Assembly (NCBI GenBank): GCA_913062925.1
Contig: CAJXWJ010000002.1
Location: 40,037 to 104,036 of the forward strand
Length of the DNA stretch: 64,000 nt
Reading direction: 5' to 3'
Source: an uncultured Pseudorhodobacter sp.
GTDB taxonomy: Bacteria > Pseudomonadota > Alphaproteobacteria > Rhodobacterales > Rhodobacteraceae
Positions 36,054 to 44,639 of this stretch are shown piece by piece. The notes beneath the pieces are model-generated. The model searched no databases. It worked only from the letters and a program-made list of their open reading frames with translations, and had not been told where the DNA came from. Position 1 is the stretch's first letter. Each line of letters starts with the position of its first letter. A program made the position numbers and the translations under genes.

Positions 36054-37070
36054 ATGAACGCTATTGAATTTGACCGCGTCTCGATTGTTTTTGGCGATCA
36101 CCCTGACCGCGCCTTGCCGCTGATGGATCAGGGCCAAAGCCGGTCCGAGATTCAGGCCAGCACCGGCCAGATCCTGGGCGTGCATGATTGCAGCCTCTCA
36201 GTGGCCGAGGGCGAGATTTTGGTGCTGATGGGGCTGTCGGGCTCGGGAAAATCGACGCTTTTGCGCGGGGTGAATGCGCTGAACCCGGTGGTGCGCGGCG
36301 AGGTGCGGGTGAAAGACGGCGATCAGATGACCTCTGTCACCACCGCAGATGCGGCCACTTTGCGCCGGCTGCGGCTGTCAAACATCGCCATGGTGTTTCA
36401 AGCCTTTGGCCTGCTGCCATGGCGCAGCGTGCGCGACAATGTCGGGCTGGGGTTAGAGCTGGGCGGTCAATCGCCCGAGGCGCGCCGTGCCAAGGTGGAT
36501 GAACAACTTGCGCTGGTGAACCTGTCGCAATGGGCCGAGCGGAAGGTGGGCGAGCTGTCGGGCGGCATGCAGCAACGCGTCGGCCTTGCCCGCGCCTTTG
36601 CCACCGATGCGCCGATCCTGCTGATGGACGAGCCGTTTTCGGCGCTGGATCCGCTGATCCGCGCACGGCTGCAAGACGAGCTGCTGGATCTGCAAGCCAA
36701 GCTGCGCCGCACCATCATCTTTGTGTCGCATGATCTGGACGAGGCCTTTAAGATCGGCAACCGCATCGCGCTGATGGAGGGCGGGCGCATCGTGCAAATC
36801 GGCACCGCACGCGAGATTATCGCCAATCCGTCGTCTGACTATGTCGCGGATTTCGTGGCACATATGAACCCGATGGGGGTTTTGACCGCGCGCGATGTGA
36901 TGCAGCAAGGCGCGGGCCAAGGGCCAGAGATTGACGCCGAAATGCCGGTGAAAGCGGTGATGGAGCAGCTTGCCACCGCGCCAGAGCTGACGGTCACCCA
37001 AGCCGGGGCCGCGATTGGCGTGGTCAATGCCGGCGGGTTGATGGCCAAGCTGATCAACCCGCGCGGCTAA
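36054..37070 (+). CDS. choV: choline ABC transporter ATP-binding protein ChoV
   Basis: A 338-residue ProV-like ATPase with Walker A GLSGSGKST, signature LSGGMQQRVGLARAF and LMDEPFSALDPL. The C terminus after about residue 275 is a short remnant of the CBS region typical of the betaine/choline branch. It lies three bases after choW. Confidence 0.92.
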   Translation: MNAIEFDRVSIVFGDHPDRALPLMDQGQSRSEIQASTGQILGVHDCSLSVAEGEILVLMGLSGSGKSTLLRGVNALNPVVRGEVRVKDGDQMTSVTTADAATLRRLRLSNIAMVFQAFGLLPWRSVRDNVGLGLELGGQSPEARRAKVDEQLALVNLSQWAERKVGELSGGMQQRVGLARAFATDAPILLMDEPFSALDPLIRARLQDELLDLQAKLRRTIIFVSHDLDEAFKIGNRIALMEGGRIVQIGTAREIIANPSSDYVADFVAHMNPMGVLTARDVMQQGAGQGPEIDAEMPVKAVMEQLATAPELTVTQAGAAIGVVNAGGLMAKLINPRG

Positions 37071-37073
37071 GGC

Positions 37074-39839
37074 CTATTCCGTTACATCACCCACAGCGGC
37101 GGCTTTGGCCGCTGTTTTCTTGGCAGCTGGTTTTTTCGCAGCCGCCGTCTTGGCAGGGGCCTTTTTCGCCGCAGGCTTTTTCGCCGCCGCAGGTTTGGCG
37201 GCAGCTTTTTTCGGCGCGGCCTTCTTGGCAGGGGCTTTCTTTTTGCCGCCCGACTTGCCCGCCTTTTCAGCGATCAGCGCCAAAGCCTCTTCCAGCGTCA
37301 CCGCTTCGGGGGCGATGTCTTTGGGCAGCGTTGCATTGACCTTGGCCCATTTCACATAAGGCCCGTATTTGCCCGGCATCACCTGAATTGGCCCGCCGTC
37401 TGGGTGTTCGCCCAGCTCGCGCAGCGGCTCGGCCGCAGGGCCACCCCGCCGCCCTGCCAGTTTCAGCGCCAGCACTTCGACCGCGCGGTTCATGCCGATG
37501 GTAAAGACCTCTTCGACATCGGGGATATTGGCGTAAACACTGCCATGTTTGACATAGGGGCCAAAACGCCCGATCGCGCTTTCGATCATCACGCCGTCGT
37601 CGGGGTGTGGGCCAATCTGGCGCGGCAGGCTTAACAGCTCAATCGCACGCTCTAGCGTCAGGCTTTCGGCAGGCCAGCTTTTCGGCAGGCTTGCGCGCGG
37701 CGGTTTCGGGGCCTCTTCGCTGGCCTCGCCCTTTTGCACATAGGGGCCAAAGCGGCCGGCGCGCAGCGAAATTTCTTGACCCTCGGCATCCAGCCCCAAG
37801 ATCCGGCCATCGACCGAGCCGCCCTCTTCGCCCGAAATTGGACGGGTATAGCGACATTCCGGATAATTGCCGCAGCCAATGAAAGCCCCGCCCGAGCGCG
37901 AGGTTTTCAGATGCAAACGCCCCGTGCCGCAGCTGGTGCAGACCCGCGGATCGCTGCCATCTTCTCGCAAAGGGTAAAGATGCGGCGACAGAAAATCGTC
38001 GATCTTGGTCAGCACTTCGCCAATGCGCAGATCGGCCGTCTCGGCAATCGCGGCTGAGAAGTCGCGCCAGAAACGCGCCAAGACTTCCTTGTAATCGCGC
38101 TCGCCCGCCGAAACATCGTCAAGCTGGCTTTCCAGATCGGCGGTGAAATCATATTCGACATAGCGGCGGAAGAAATTGGTCAAAAACGCGGTGACCAAGC
38201 GGCCTTTGTCTTCGGGAAACAGCCGGTTCTTGTCTTTGCGCACATATTCGCGGTCGACAATCGTGGTCAGCACGCTGGCATAGGTCGAGGGCCGCCCGAT
38301 GCCCAGCTCTTCCATCTTTTTGACCAAGGTGGCCTCGGAATAGCGCGCAGGCGGTTGGGTGTGGCTTTGGTTGCCCAAAACCGCGCCATCGGCACTGATC
38401 ACCGCCGAGCCAATCGCGCGCGGCCCCAGCGGCGCGCCTGCGTCGATCAGATCGAAATCGTCCTTCGACACCGCCTCGGCCTGCTTTTGAAACGCCGCTT
38501 CAAAGCCGCCCTTTTTCGGGCTGACGGCTTCGGACTGCATGATCTGCGGCAGCTTGCCCTCGTCCTCATCCTCGTCGTCGCGGCCCTCTTCATAGACCTT
38601 GAGAAAACCGTCAAACAGCGTCACCTGACCCGAGGCGCGCAGCCCGACTTGGCCATCCGCACTGCCAATATCGACCGAGGTGCGTTCAAGCCGCGCCGAG
38701 GCCATTTGGCTGGCGAGCGTCCGCTTCCAGATCAGCTCGTATAATTTGCGCTGATCGGCCTCGGTCAAGCGCAGATCATCCGGCCCCGCCGTCATATCGG
38801 TGGGGCGGATACATTCATGCGCCTCTTGCGCGTTCTTGGCCTTGTTTTTGTAGATCCGTGGCGCGTCGGGCACATAGGCCGCACCAAAGCGCGCGCCAAT
38901 CGCTGCCCGCGCGGCGGTCACCGCTTCGGGGGCCATGTCGATGCCATCGGTCCGCATATAGGTGATGTGGCCCGCCTCATAAAGCCGCTGCGCTGCGGAC
39001 ATGCAGGCCTTGGCCCCCATGCCATATTTGCGGCTGGCCTCTTGTTGCAGGGTCGAGGTCATAAAGGGCGGCGAGGGGTTGCGCATCGCAGGCTTGGCTT
39101 CGACCGATTGCACCGTCAATGTTCGAGAAGTGACAGCCTGCACCGCCAATTCAGCTGCGGCAGCGGTTGCAATATCGAATTTGTCTAACCGCTTGCCACC
39201 CATCTGCACAAGGCGGGCGGTAAATTCTTGGCCGCGCGGGGTCAGCAGAACCGCCGAAACGGTCCAGAATTCGCGGGCGCGAAAAGCCTCGATCTCCATC
39301 TCGCGCTCGACCACCAAACGCAGGCAAACCGATTGCACGCGGCCAGCGGACCGCGAGCCGGGCAGTTTGCGCCACAGCACCGGCGACAGGGTAAAGCCCA
39401 CCAGATAATCCAGCGCGCGGCGCGCAAGATAAGCGTCCACCAAGGGCTGATCGACCTGACGCGGATGCTTCATCGCCTCGGTCACGGCTTCTTTGGTGAT
39501 GGCGTTAAAGGTAACGCGGCTGACCTTTTTGCCTTTCTTCAGACTGCTGGCCAGCGCCTCTTGCAAATGCCAAGAAATCGCCTCGCCCTCGCGGTCAGGG
39601 TCGGTCGCAAGAATTAACTCGTCATCGGTTTTCAGCGCGTCTTTGATGGCGTTGATATGCTTTTTGCTATCAGCGGCCACCTCCCATTTCATCTCGAACT
39701 CATGCTCGGTATCGACCGAGCCGTCTTTTGGCGGCAGGTCGCGCACATGGCCGTATGATGCCAGAACGACATAGTTCGATCCAAGATATTTGTTGATTGT
39801 CTTGGCTTTAGCGGGCGACTCTACGACGACAACGGGCAT
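37074..39839 (-). CDS. topA: DNA topoisomerase I
   Basis: A 921-residue type IA topoisomerase. TOPRIM motifs are VESPAKAKT at residues 7-15 and ATDPDREGE near residue 80; the active-site Tyr is about residue 294 in GHITYMRTDG. A four-Cys zinc finger (CTSCGTG ... IGCGNYPEC) and repeated C-terminal topoisomerase domains follow. The last ~60 residues are a Lys/Ala-rich tail of repeats such as APAKKAAPKK, expected to bind DNA nonspecifically. The ATG at 39839 begins MPVVVVESPA; an open stretch upstream is not homologous. It ends four bases from the convergent choV stop. Confidence 0.96.
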   Translation of the reverse strand: MPVVVVESPAKAKTINKYLGSNYVVLASYGHVRDLPPKDGSVDTEHEFEMKWEVAADSKKHINAIKDALKTDDELILATDPDREGEAISWHLQEALASSLKKGKKVSRVTFNAITKEAVTEAMKHPRQVDQPLVDAYLARRALDYLVGFTLSPVLWRKLPGSRSAGRVQSVCLRLVVEREMEIEAFRAREFWTVSAVLLTPRGQEFTARLVQMGGKRLDKFDIATAAAAELAVQAVTSRTLTVQSVEAKPAMRNPSPPFMTSTLQQEASRKYGMGAKACMSAAQRLYEAGHITYMRTDGIDMAPEAVTAARAAIGARFGAAYVPDAPRIYKNKAKNAQEAHECIRPTDMTAGPDDLRLTEADQRKLYELIWKRTLASQMASARLERTSVDIGSADGQVGLRASGQVTLFDGFLKVYEEGRDDEDEDEGKLPQIMQSEAVSPKKGGFEAAFQKQAEAVSKDDFDLIDAGAPLGPRAIGSAVISADGAVLGNQSHTQPPARYSEATLVKKMEELGIGRPSTYASVLTTIVDREYVRKDKNRLFPEDKGRLVTAFLTNFFRRYVEYDFTADLESQLDDVSAGERDYKEVLARFWRDFSAAIAETADLRIGEVLTKIDDFLSPHLYPLREDGSDPRVCTSCGTGRLHLKTSRSGGAFIGCGNYPECRYTRPISGEEGGSVDGRILGLDAEGQEISLRAGRFGPYVQKGEASEEAPKPPRASLPKSWPAESLTLERAIELLSLPRQIGPHPDDGVMIESAIGRFGPYVKHGSVYANIPDVEEVFTIGMNRAVEVLALKLAGRRGGPAAEPLRELGEHPDGGPIQVMPGKYGPYVKWAKVNATLPKDIAPEAVTLEEALALIAEKAGKSGGKKKAPAKKAAPKKAAAKPAAAKKPAAKKAPAKTAAAKKPAAKKTAAKAAAVGDVTE

Positions 39840-39977
39840 GGAATTCCCTTGAAAACACTTGCGAGGATAGCGGGGCACCATGTGGGCCATATCGCGGCGT
39901 TGTCAACAGGTGGTGGCAAGATGCCGATGCTGCGGCGGAACTTTCTCGTCACCGCTGGCAGAATTTGGCAGCGTGCG

Positions 39978-41135
39978 CTAGCCGCGCAGACTAAGCAATC
40001 CGCCTGCATGGCGGCTGATCCGGCCCTCCAACTCCAGCGCCATCAGCGCCGAGGCAAGCCCGCCCGCAGGCAGATCCAGATCGCGGATCAGCTGATCTTC
40101 GGCCAAGGGGCTGGGGCCCAACCGCTCAAGAATCTGGGTATGCACCGCGGCAATTTCGGCCAAGGGGCGACGCTGCGGCACCGGCCCCGGCAGATCGACC
40201 ACAGCCACAGGGGGTTGCGGCGCTTGGGCGCGAAACGGCCCGCGCAGGCCAATCGCCTCCAGCACATCGCTGGCCGAGCGCACCAAGGTCGCGCCATCGC
40301 GCAGCAAAATATTGCAGCCCGCCGCGCGCGCATCAAAAGGATGCCCCGGCACCGCCAAAACCTCGCGCCCCTGATCCAAGGCATTGCGCGCCGTAAGCAG
40401 GCTGCCCGAGCGCGCCGCAGCCTCGACCACCACCACCGCCCGCGCCAAGCCCGAGACGATGCGATTGCGCTGCGGGAAATGCCGTGCTTGCGGCGCCAAG
40501 CCCATCGGCTGCTCAGACAGCAGACAGCCCGCGCGCGCAATCTCGCCCGCCAAGGCCGCGTTCTCTTGCGGATAGATCACATCGACCCCACCCGCCTGCA
40601 CGGCGACTGTGCCGCCCTGCAAAGCCGCCTGATGCGCTTCGGCATCAATGCCGCGCGCAAGCCCCGAGACCACCACCTGCCCTGCCTCTGCCAGCCCCAA
40701 GGCCAGCCGCCGCGTCATCCGCAGCCCCAAGGACGAGGCATTGCGCGCCCCCACCAGCGCCACCATCGGCCGCGCCAGCAGCCCGACATCGCCCTGCCCC
40801 CATAAAACCGGCGGCGCATCGGGCAGATCCATCAGTGGCAGCGGATAGCCCGCCTGCCCCCAAAGCAACAGCTGCGCCCCCAGCGCCCGCCCTGTGGCCC
40901 ATTCGTGGCGCACCACCTCAATTGGGCAAAGCGCATAATTCTCAACCCCAGCCGCCCGCGCGACCTGCGGCAGGGCTGCAAGCGCTGCTTCAACATCGCC
41001 GTGTTCGGCCAAAAGCTTGTGAAAACTGGCAGGCCCCACCCGTCGCGAGCGGATCAGGCGCAGCCAAAGCAAGGGATCTTGCGGCTCTGCCTCGGCAAAC
41101 CCCTGCCGCTGCGCCTGATTTTGACAAAATGCCAT
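39978..41135 (-). CDS. dprA: DNA-processing protein DprA
   Basis: About 385 residues. The Rossmann-like DprA core runs from ARPMVALVGARNASSLG through SGLARGIDAEAHQAAL and FPQRNRIVSGLA, with PGHPFDARAAGCN after it; a C-terminal winged-helix domain (DQLIRDLDLPAG) follows. DprA loads RecA on incoming single strands during transformation. The ATG at 41135 has GAGG five bases upstream; an in-frame ATG at 41171 would add 12 residues and cannot be excluded. It is divergent from gabT and 138 bp from topA. Confidence 0.92.
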   Translation of the reverse strand: MAFCQNQAQRQGFAEAEPQDPLLWLRLIRSRRVGPASFHKLLAEHGDVEAALAALPQVARAAGVENYALCPIEVVRHEWATGRALGAQLLLWGQAGYPLPLMDLPDAPPVLWGQGDVGLLARPMVALVGARNASSLGLRMTRRLALGLAEAGQVVVSGLARGIDAEAHQAALQGGTVAVQAGGVDVIYPQENAALAGEIARAGCLLSEQPMGLAPQARHFPQRNRIVSGLARAVVVVEAAARSGSLLTARNALDQGREVLAVPGHPFDARAAGCNILLRDGATLVRSASDVLEAIGLRGPFRAQAPQPPVAVVDLPGPVPQRRPLAEIAAVHTQILERLGPSPLAEDQLIRDLDLPAGGLASALMALELEGRISRHAGGLLSLRG

Positions 41136-41180
41136 CACCGCCTCACACTCTTTACAAGGCCCAGTCTGCATCCGGCAGGG

Positions 41181-41210
41181 TTAACAATTGGTAAACGTCG
41201 CTGGTAAAAT
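41181..41210 (+). promoter_or_regulatory. candidate sigma-70-type promoter for gabT
   Basis: TTAACA (41181-41186) and TAAAAT (41205-41210) each match the -35 and -10 consensus at five of six positions, with an 18-bp spacer. The gabT start is 111 bp downstream, leaving a long leader with no evident structure. Confidence 0.5.
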
Positions 41211-41321
41211 CGCTGGACTAAATTTCATCGAAAACTGGACTTATCGAAACCATGGCTGGGCAGATTGCGGCAGGCCAGCAATTCGATCAAACTGCTGGAA
41301 ATACTCTTAAGGATCCCAGCC

Positions 41322-42599
41322 ATGCAAAACGCCGAAATCGCCCGCCGCCGCACCGATGCCATCTCGCGCGGGGTGGGGGTGCAAACCGAAATCTATGTCG
41401 ATCACGCCCTGAACTCCGAGGTTTGGGATATCGAAGGCAAGCGCTATATCGACTTTGCAGCCGGCATCGCAGTGGTCAACACCGGCCATTGCCACCCGCG
41501 CGTGATGGCTGCGGTGACGGCACAGCTGTCGAAATTCACCCATACCTGCCACCAAGTGCTGCCCTATGAAAACTACGTCCGTCTGGCCGAGCGTCTGAAC
41601 GCCGCCGTGCCCGGTGAATTCGACAAGAAAACCGTCTTTGTCACCACCGGCGCCGAAGCGGTTGAAAACGCTGTCAAAGTCGCGCGCATCGCCACCGGCC
41701 GCAATGCCATCATCGCTTTTGGCGGGGCGTTTCACGGCCGCACCATGATGGGCATGTCGCTGACCGGCAAAGTCGACCCCTATAAAAAGGGTTTCGGCGC
41801 AATGATGCCCGATGTCTACCACATCCCCTTCCCGCAAGAGGTGCACGGCATCACCACCGAAGAAGCCCTTGCCGGCATGACCAAGCTGTTCAAAGCCGAT
41901 CTCGACCCGACCCGGGTCGCGGCAATCATCTTTGAACCGGTGCAGGGCGAAGGCGGCTTCTACCCCGCGCCAAAAGACCTTGTCGTCGCAATCCGCAAAC
42001 TGTGTGACGACAACGGCATCGTGATGATCGCAGACGAGGTGCAAACCGGCTTTGCCCGCACCGGCACCATGTTCGCGATGGAGCAATATGGCGTCGCGGC
42101 CGACATCACCACCATGGCAAAAGGCCTTGCAGGTGGTCTGCCGCTTGCAGCCCTGACCGGCCGCGCCAGCTTGATGGATGCCGCCCACCCCGGCGGCCTT
42201 GGCGGCACCTATGGCGGCAACCCGCTCGGCATCGCCGCCGCCAATGCGGTGCTCGATGTGATCGAAGACGAAGACCTCTGCGCCCGCGCCAATGAGCTTG
42301 GCGGCCGCCTGAAACAGCGGCTTGCGGCCATTCGCTCCACCACCCCCGAAATCTGCGACATCCGCGGTCCGGGCTTCATGGTGGCGATCGAATTTGCCAA
42401 CCCTGGCAACCATGCCCCCGACGCAGGCTTCACCACCCGCGTCCGGCTCGAGGCCCAAAAGCGCGGCCTGATCCTGCTGACCTGCGGCGTCTACGCCAAT
42501 GTGATCCGCTTCCTTGCGCCGATCACCATCCCCGACGCGCATTTCGCCGAAGCGATGGACATCCTCGAAGCCGCCGTCGCCGCCGCCCGCACCGCCTAA
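41322..42599 (+). CDS. gabT: 4-aminobutyrate (omega-amino acid) transaminase
   Basis: A 425-residue class-III PLP aminotransferase. The cofactor regions are VTTGAEAVENAVKVAR, ADEVQTGFARTG and the lysine in TTMAKGLAGGLPLA. This is the GabT branch, transferring the amino group of GABA or similar omega-amino acids to 2-oxoglutarate. The ATG at 41322 has AAGGA upstream. The usual partner, succinate semialdehyde dehydrogenase, is not adjacent. Confidence 0.9.
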   Translation: MQNAEIARRRTDAISRGVGVQTEIYVDHALNSEVWDIEGKRYIDFAAGIAVVNTGHCHPRVMAAVTAQLSKFTHTCHQVLPYENYVRLAERLNAAVPGEFDKKTVFVTTGAEAVENAVKVARIATGRNAIIAFGGAFHGRTMMGMSLTGKVDPYKKGFGAMMPDVYHIPFPQEVHGITTEEALAGMTKLFKADLDPTRVAAIIFEPVQGEGGFYPAPKDLVVAIRKLCDDNGIVMIADEVQTGFARTGTMFAMEQYGVAADITTMAKGLAGGLPLAALTGRASLMDAAHPGGLGGTYGGNPLGIAAANAVLDVIEDEDLCARANELGGRLKQRLAAIRSTTPEICDIRGPGFMVAIEFANPGNHAPDAGFTTRVRLEAQKRGLILLTCGVYANVIRFLAPITIPDAHFAEAMDILEAAVAAARTA

Positions 42600-42611
42600 G
42601 CAAACCCCAAA

Positions 42612-42637
42612 GGCGCGCCCCCACATCAGGGCGCGCC
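42612..42637. terminator. hairpin after gabT
   Basis: A perfect 9-bp stem, GGCGCGCCC and its complement, around an 8-base loop 13 bp after the gabT stop. There is no T tract; it may act as a mRNA end-stabiliser. Confidence 0.5.
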
Positions 42638-42652
42638 CAAAACCGCCTTTGC

Positions 42653-42687
42653 GCTTTCATCTTGGCCCAAATATCCCCGCCGGAGGC
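42653..42687 (-). repeat. 35-nt intergenic repeat, copy A
   Basis: An identical 35-base sequence occurs here and at 46767-46801. Read on the minus strand it contains GGGGATATTTGGGCC followed by AAGATGAAAGC. Here it sits between the gabT hairpin and bioM, with no gene using its ATG. I recall this sequence as a widespread intergenic element in Rhodobacteraceae genomes; its function is not known to me. Confidence 0.85.
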
Positions 42688-42765
42688 TCCGCCGCCCGCC
42701 AAAGCCCGCAGCATTTGCAAGCCCGCGCAGACCGCGCTATCACCTGCCAAACAAGGGGGCGCGCG

Positions 42766-43482
42766 ATGGCCGGCATAGAACTGTTCAATGCAAGCGTCAG
42801 CCTCTCAGGCCGGCTGATCCTCTGCGATATTTCACTTTGCCTCACCGAAGCCCGCATCGGCATCCTTGGCCGCAACGGCTCGGGCAAGACCACGCTGCTG
42901 CGGCTGATCGCAGGGCTGATCCCGCCCAGCACCGGCTCGGTTCAGATCGAGGGCAGCCCGGCCACAGATCGCCGCAGCCTGCTGCCGCAACTGGGTATCC
43001 TGTTTCAAAACCCCGATCACCAGATCCTGTTTCCCACCGTGACCGAGGAACTCAGCTTTGGTCTGCGCCAAATCGGAAAAACCGCAGCCGAGGCCGAAGC
43101 CGCCGTCGCAGCCCTTCTGGCAAGCGAAGGCCGCAGCCACTGGGCGCGCGCCAATACCCATAGCCTTAGCCAGGGCCAAAAGCATTACCTCTGCCTGCTG
43201 GCGGTGCTTTTGATGGCACCGCGCAGCATTTTGCTGGATGAACCCTTTGCAGGGCTTGATTTGCCAACCCAAGCCCGCTTGGCGCGCCGTCTTGCCGCCC
43301 TGCCGCAGCGCCTGATCACCATCAGCCACGACCCCGCCGCCGTGGCCGCCTGTGATCGGCTGATCTGGATCGAGGCCGGCCGCATCCATGCCGATGGGAC
43401 GCCTGCGCAGATCCTGCCCGCCTTCACCCAAGCCATGACCTTGATCGGAGAGCGCGATGCTGACACTGACCTCGCCGATTGA
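42766..43482 (+). CDS. bioM: biotin transporter energy-coupling ATPase BioM
   Basis: A 238-residue ECF-type ABC ATPase with Walker A GRNGSGKTT, the ECF/CbiO-typical FQNPDHQILFPTVTEEL, signature LSQGQKHYL and LLDEPFAGLD. With BioN and BioY it forms a high-affinity biotin importer. AGGGGG precedes the ATG. The 3' end overlaps bioN by 26 bp. No BioR-type palindrome was seen upstream. Confidence 0.92.
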   Translation: MAGIELFNASVSLSGRLILCDISLCLTEARIGILGRNGSGKTTLLRLIAGLIPPSTGSVQIEGSPATDRRSLLPQLGILFQNPDHQILFPTVTEELSFGLRQIGKTAAEAEAAVAALLASEGRSHWARANTHSLSQGQKHYLCLLAVLLMAPRSILLDEPFAGLDLPTQARLARRLAALPQRLITISHDPAAVAACDRLIWIEAGRIHADGTPAQILPAFTQAMTLIGERDADTDLAD

Positions 43483-44050
43483 AACCTGGGCGCACCACTG
43501 CCGCGCGGGTCGCAAACTGGCAGCGCTGTGCGGCTTTACCCTGATCTTATTTGCGCTCAGCTCACCGCTTTGGCTTGGCCTTTGCGCGCTGCTGGCTGCC
43601 GGCGTGATCGCATCGGCAGGCAAGCGCTTTGGCCTTGAAAGCGCGCGGATGCTGCGGCCTTTGCTGCCCTTTGTCGCGCTGGTCGCACTTTGGCATCTGA
43701 TCACGCAAGATGCATTGGGTGTGACGATTATTTTGCGCATGATCACGGCTGTCGCTGCTGCCAATTTCGTCACCATGACCACGCGGCTCAGCGATATGAT
43801 CGCGGTGATCCAGCGGCTTGCAAAACCGCTACGCCCGCTGATCGCCCCCAAAGCGCTGGCGCTGGCCATCGCGCTGACGCTGCGCTTTATCCCCACCATG
43901 CTGGCGCGCAGCCAAACCATCCGCGAAAGCTGGCAGGCGCGCGCGGCCCGCCCGCCGCGCTGGCGGATCTTATTGCCCACCACGCTTGCCGCCCTAGACG
44001 ATGCCGAGCAGGTCGCCGAGGCCTTGCGCGCGCGCGGCGGAACAGAGTAG
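43457..44050 (+). CDS. bioN: biotin transporter transmembrane subunit BioN
   Basis: A 197-residue ECF T-component with several hydrophobic segments and the coupling motif region LARSQTIRESWQARAAR, equivalent to the Ala-Arg-Gly-type motifs that contact the ATPase. It connects BioM to BioY. The start lies inside bioM. Confidence 0.9.
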   Translation: MLTLTSPIETWAHHCRAGRKLAALCGFTLILFALSSPLWLGLCALLAAGVIASAGKRFGLESARMLRPLLPFVALVALWHLITQDALGVTIILRMITAVAAANFVTMTTRLSDMIAVIQRLAKPLRPLIAPKALALAIALTLRFIPTMLARSQTIRESWQARAARPPRWRILLPTTLAALDDAEQVAEALRARGGTE

Positions 44051-44620
44051 ATGGGCGCGCAACAGGAGAGCCCGCCCTTGGAAAAGAATCTGACCCATAT
44101 CGCCCTTTTTGCCGCGCTGATCGCCGTGCTGGGGTTGGTGCCGAAAATTGACCTCGCCTCGGGCGTGCCGATCACGGCGCAAAGTCTTGGCATCATGCTC
44201 TGTGGCACGGTGCTGGGGGCCAAGCGTGGGGCTTTGGCGGTGCTGTTGTTTCTGGGCCTGACACTGGCCGGCCTGCCCCTGCTTTCGGGCGGACGCGGCG
44301 GTTTGGGGCTGCTGGCCTCGCCCACCGTCGGCTATCTGATCGGCTTTCCGGTCGCGGCCTATGTGACCGGCGCTGTCACCACGCATCTGAAAGCCAACAT
44401 CGGTCTTGCCGCAGGCCTTGGCGCAGCCCTTGGTGGCGTCTTGGTGCTGAATGGCCTTGGCGTGATCGGCATGTCGGTGATGCTAGGCAAAACCCTGCCC
44501 GAAGCCGCCCTTCTGGCAGCCCCCTTTCTGATCGGCGATAGCATTAAGGCGGGTCTTGCGGGCCTGCTGACCCAATCCATCGCCAAAATGCGCCCCGCGG
44601 CACTGCTGTCACGCGCCTAA
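44051..44620 (+). CDS. bioY: biotin transporter substrate-binding subunit BioY
   Basis: A membrane S-component of up to 189 residues, with six hydrophobic segments and the BioY text GVPITAQSLGIMLCGTVLGA, GGRGGLGLLASPTVGYLIGF and FLIGDSIKAGLA. BioY binds biotin in the membrane. The ATG at 44051 directly follows the bioN stop; a TTG at 44081 preceded by CAGGAG is an alternative start that would shorten the protein by ten residues. Confidence 0.92.
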   Translation: MGAQQESPPLEKNLTHIALFAALIAVLGLVPKIDLASGVPITAQSLGIMLCGTVLGAKRGALAVLLFLGLTLAGLPLLSGGRGGLGLLASPTVGYLIGFPVAAYVTGAVTTHLKANIGLAAGLGAALGGVLVLNGLGVIGMSVMLGKTLPEAALLAAPFLIGDSIKAGLAGLLTQSIAKMRPAALLSRA

Positions 44621-44639
44621 GCGGGCCGTTGCGCGGGGG

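Noticed and set aside
37087..37260. Short direct repeats suggestive of a CRISPR or satellite array
   Set aside because: They are codon repeats for the Lys/Ala tail of topoisomerase I, in frame and without spacers.
41307..42626. A 439-codon minus-strand frame across gabT
   Set aside because: Complete overlap with a gene whose PLP motifs are intact; composition is that of an antisense shadow.
42600..42765. BioR or BirA operator upstream of bioM
   Set aside because: No TTAT-n-n-ATAA-like palindrome or long split BirA site is visible in this gap.
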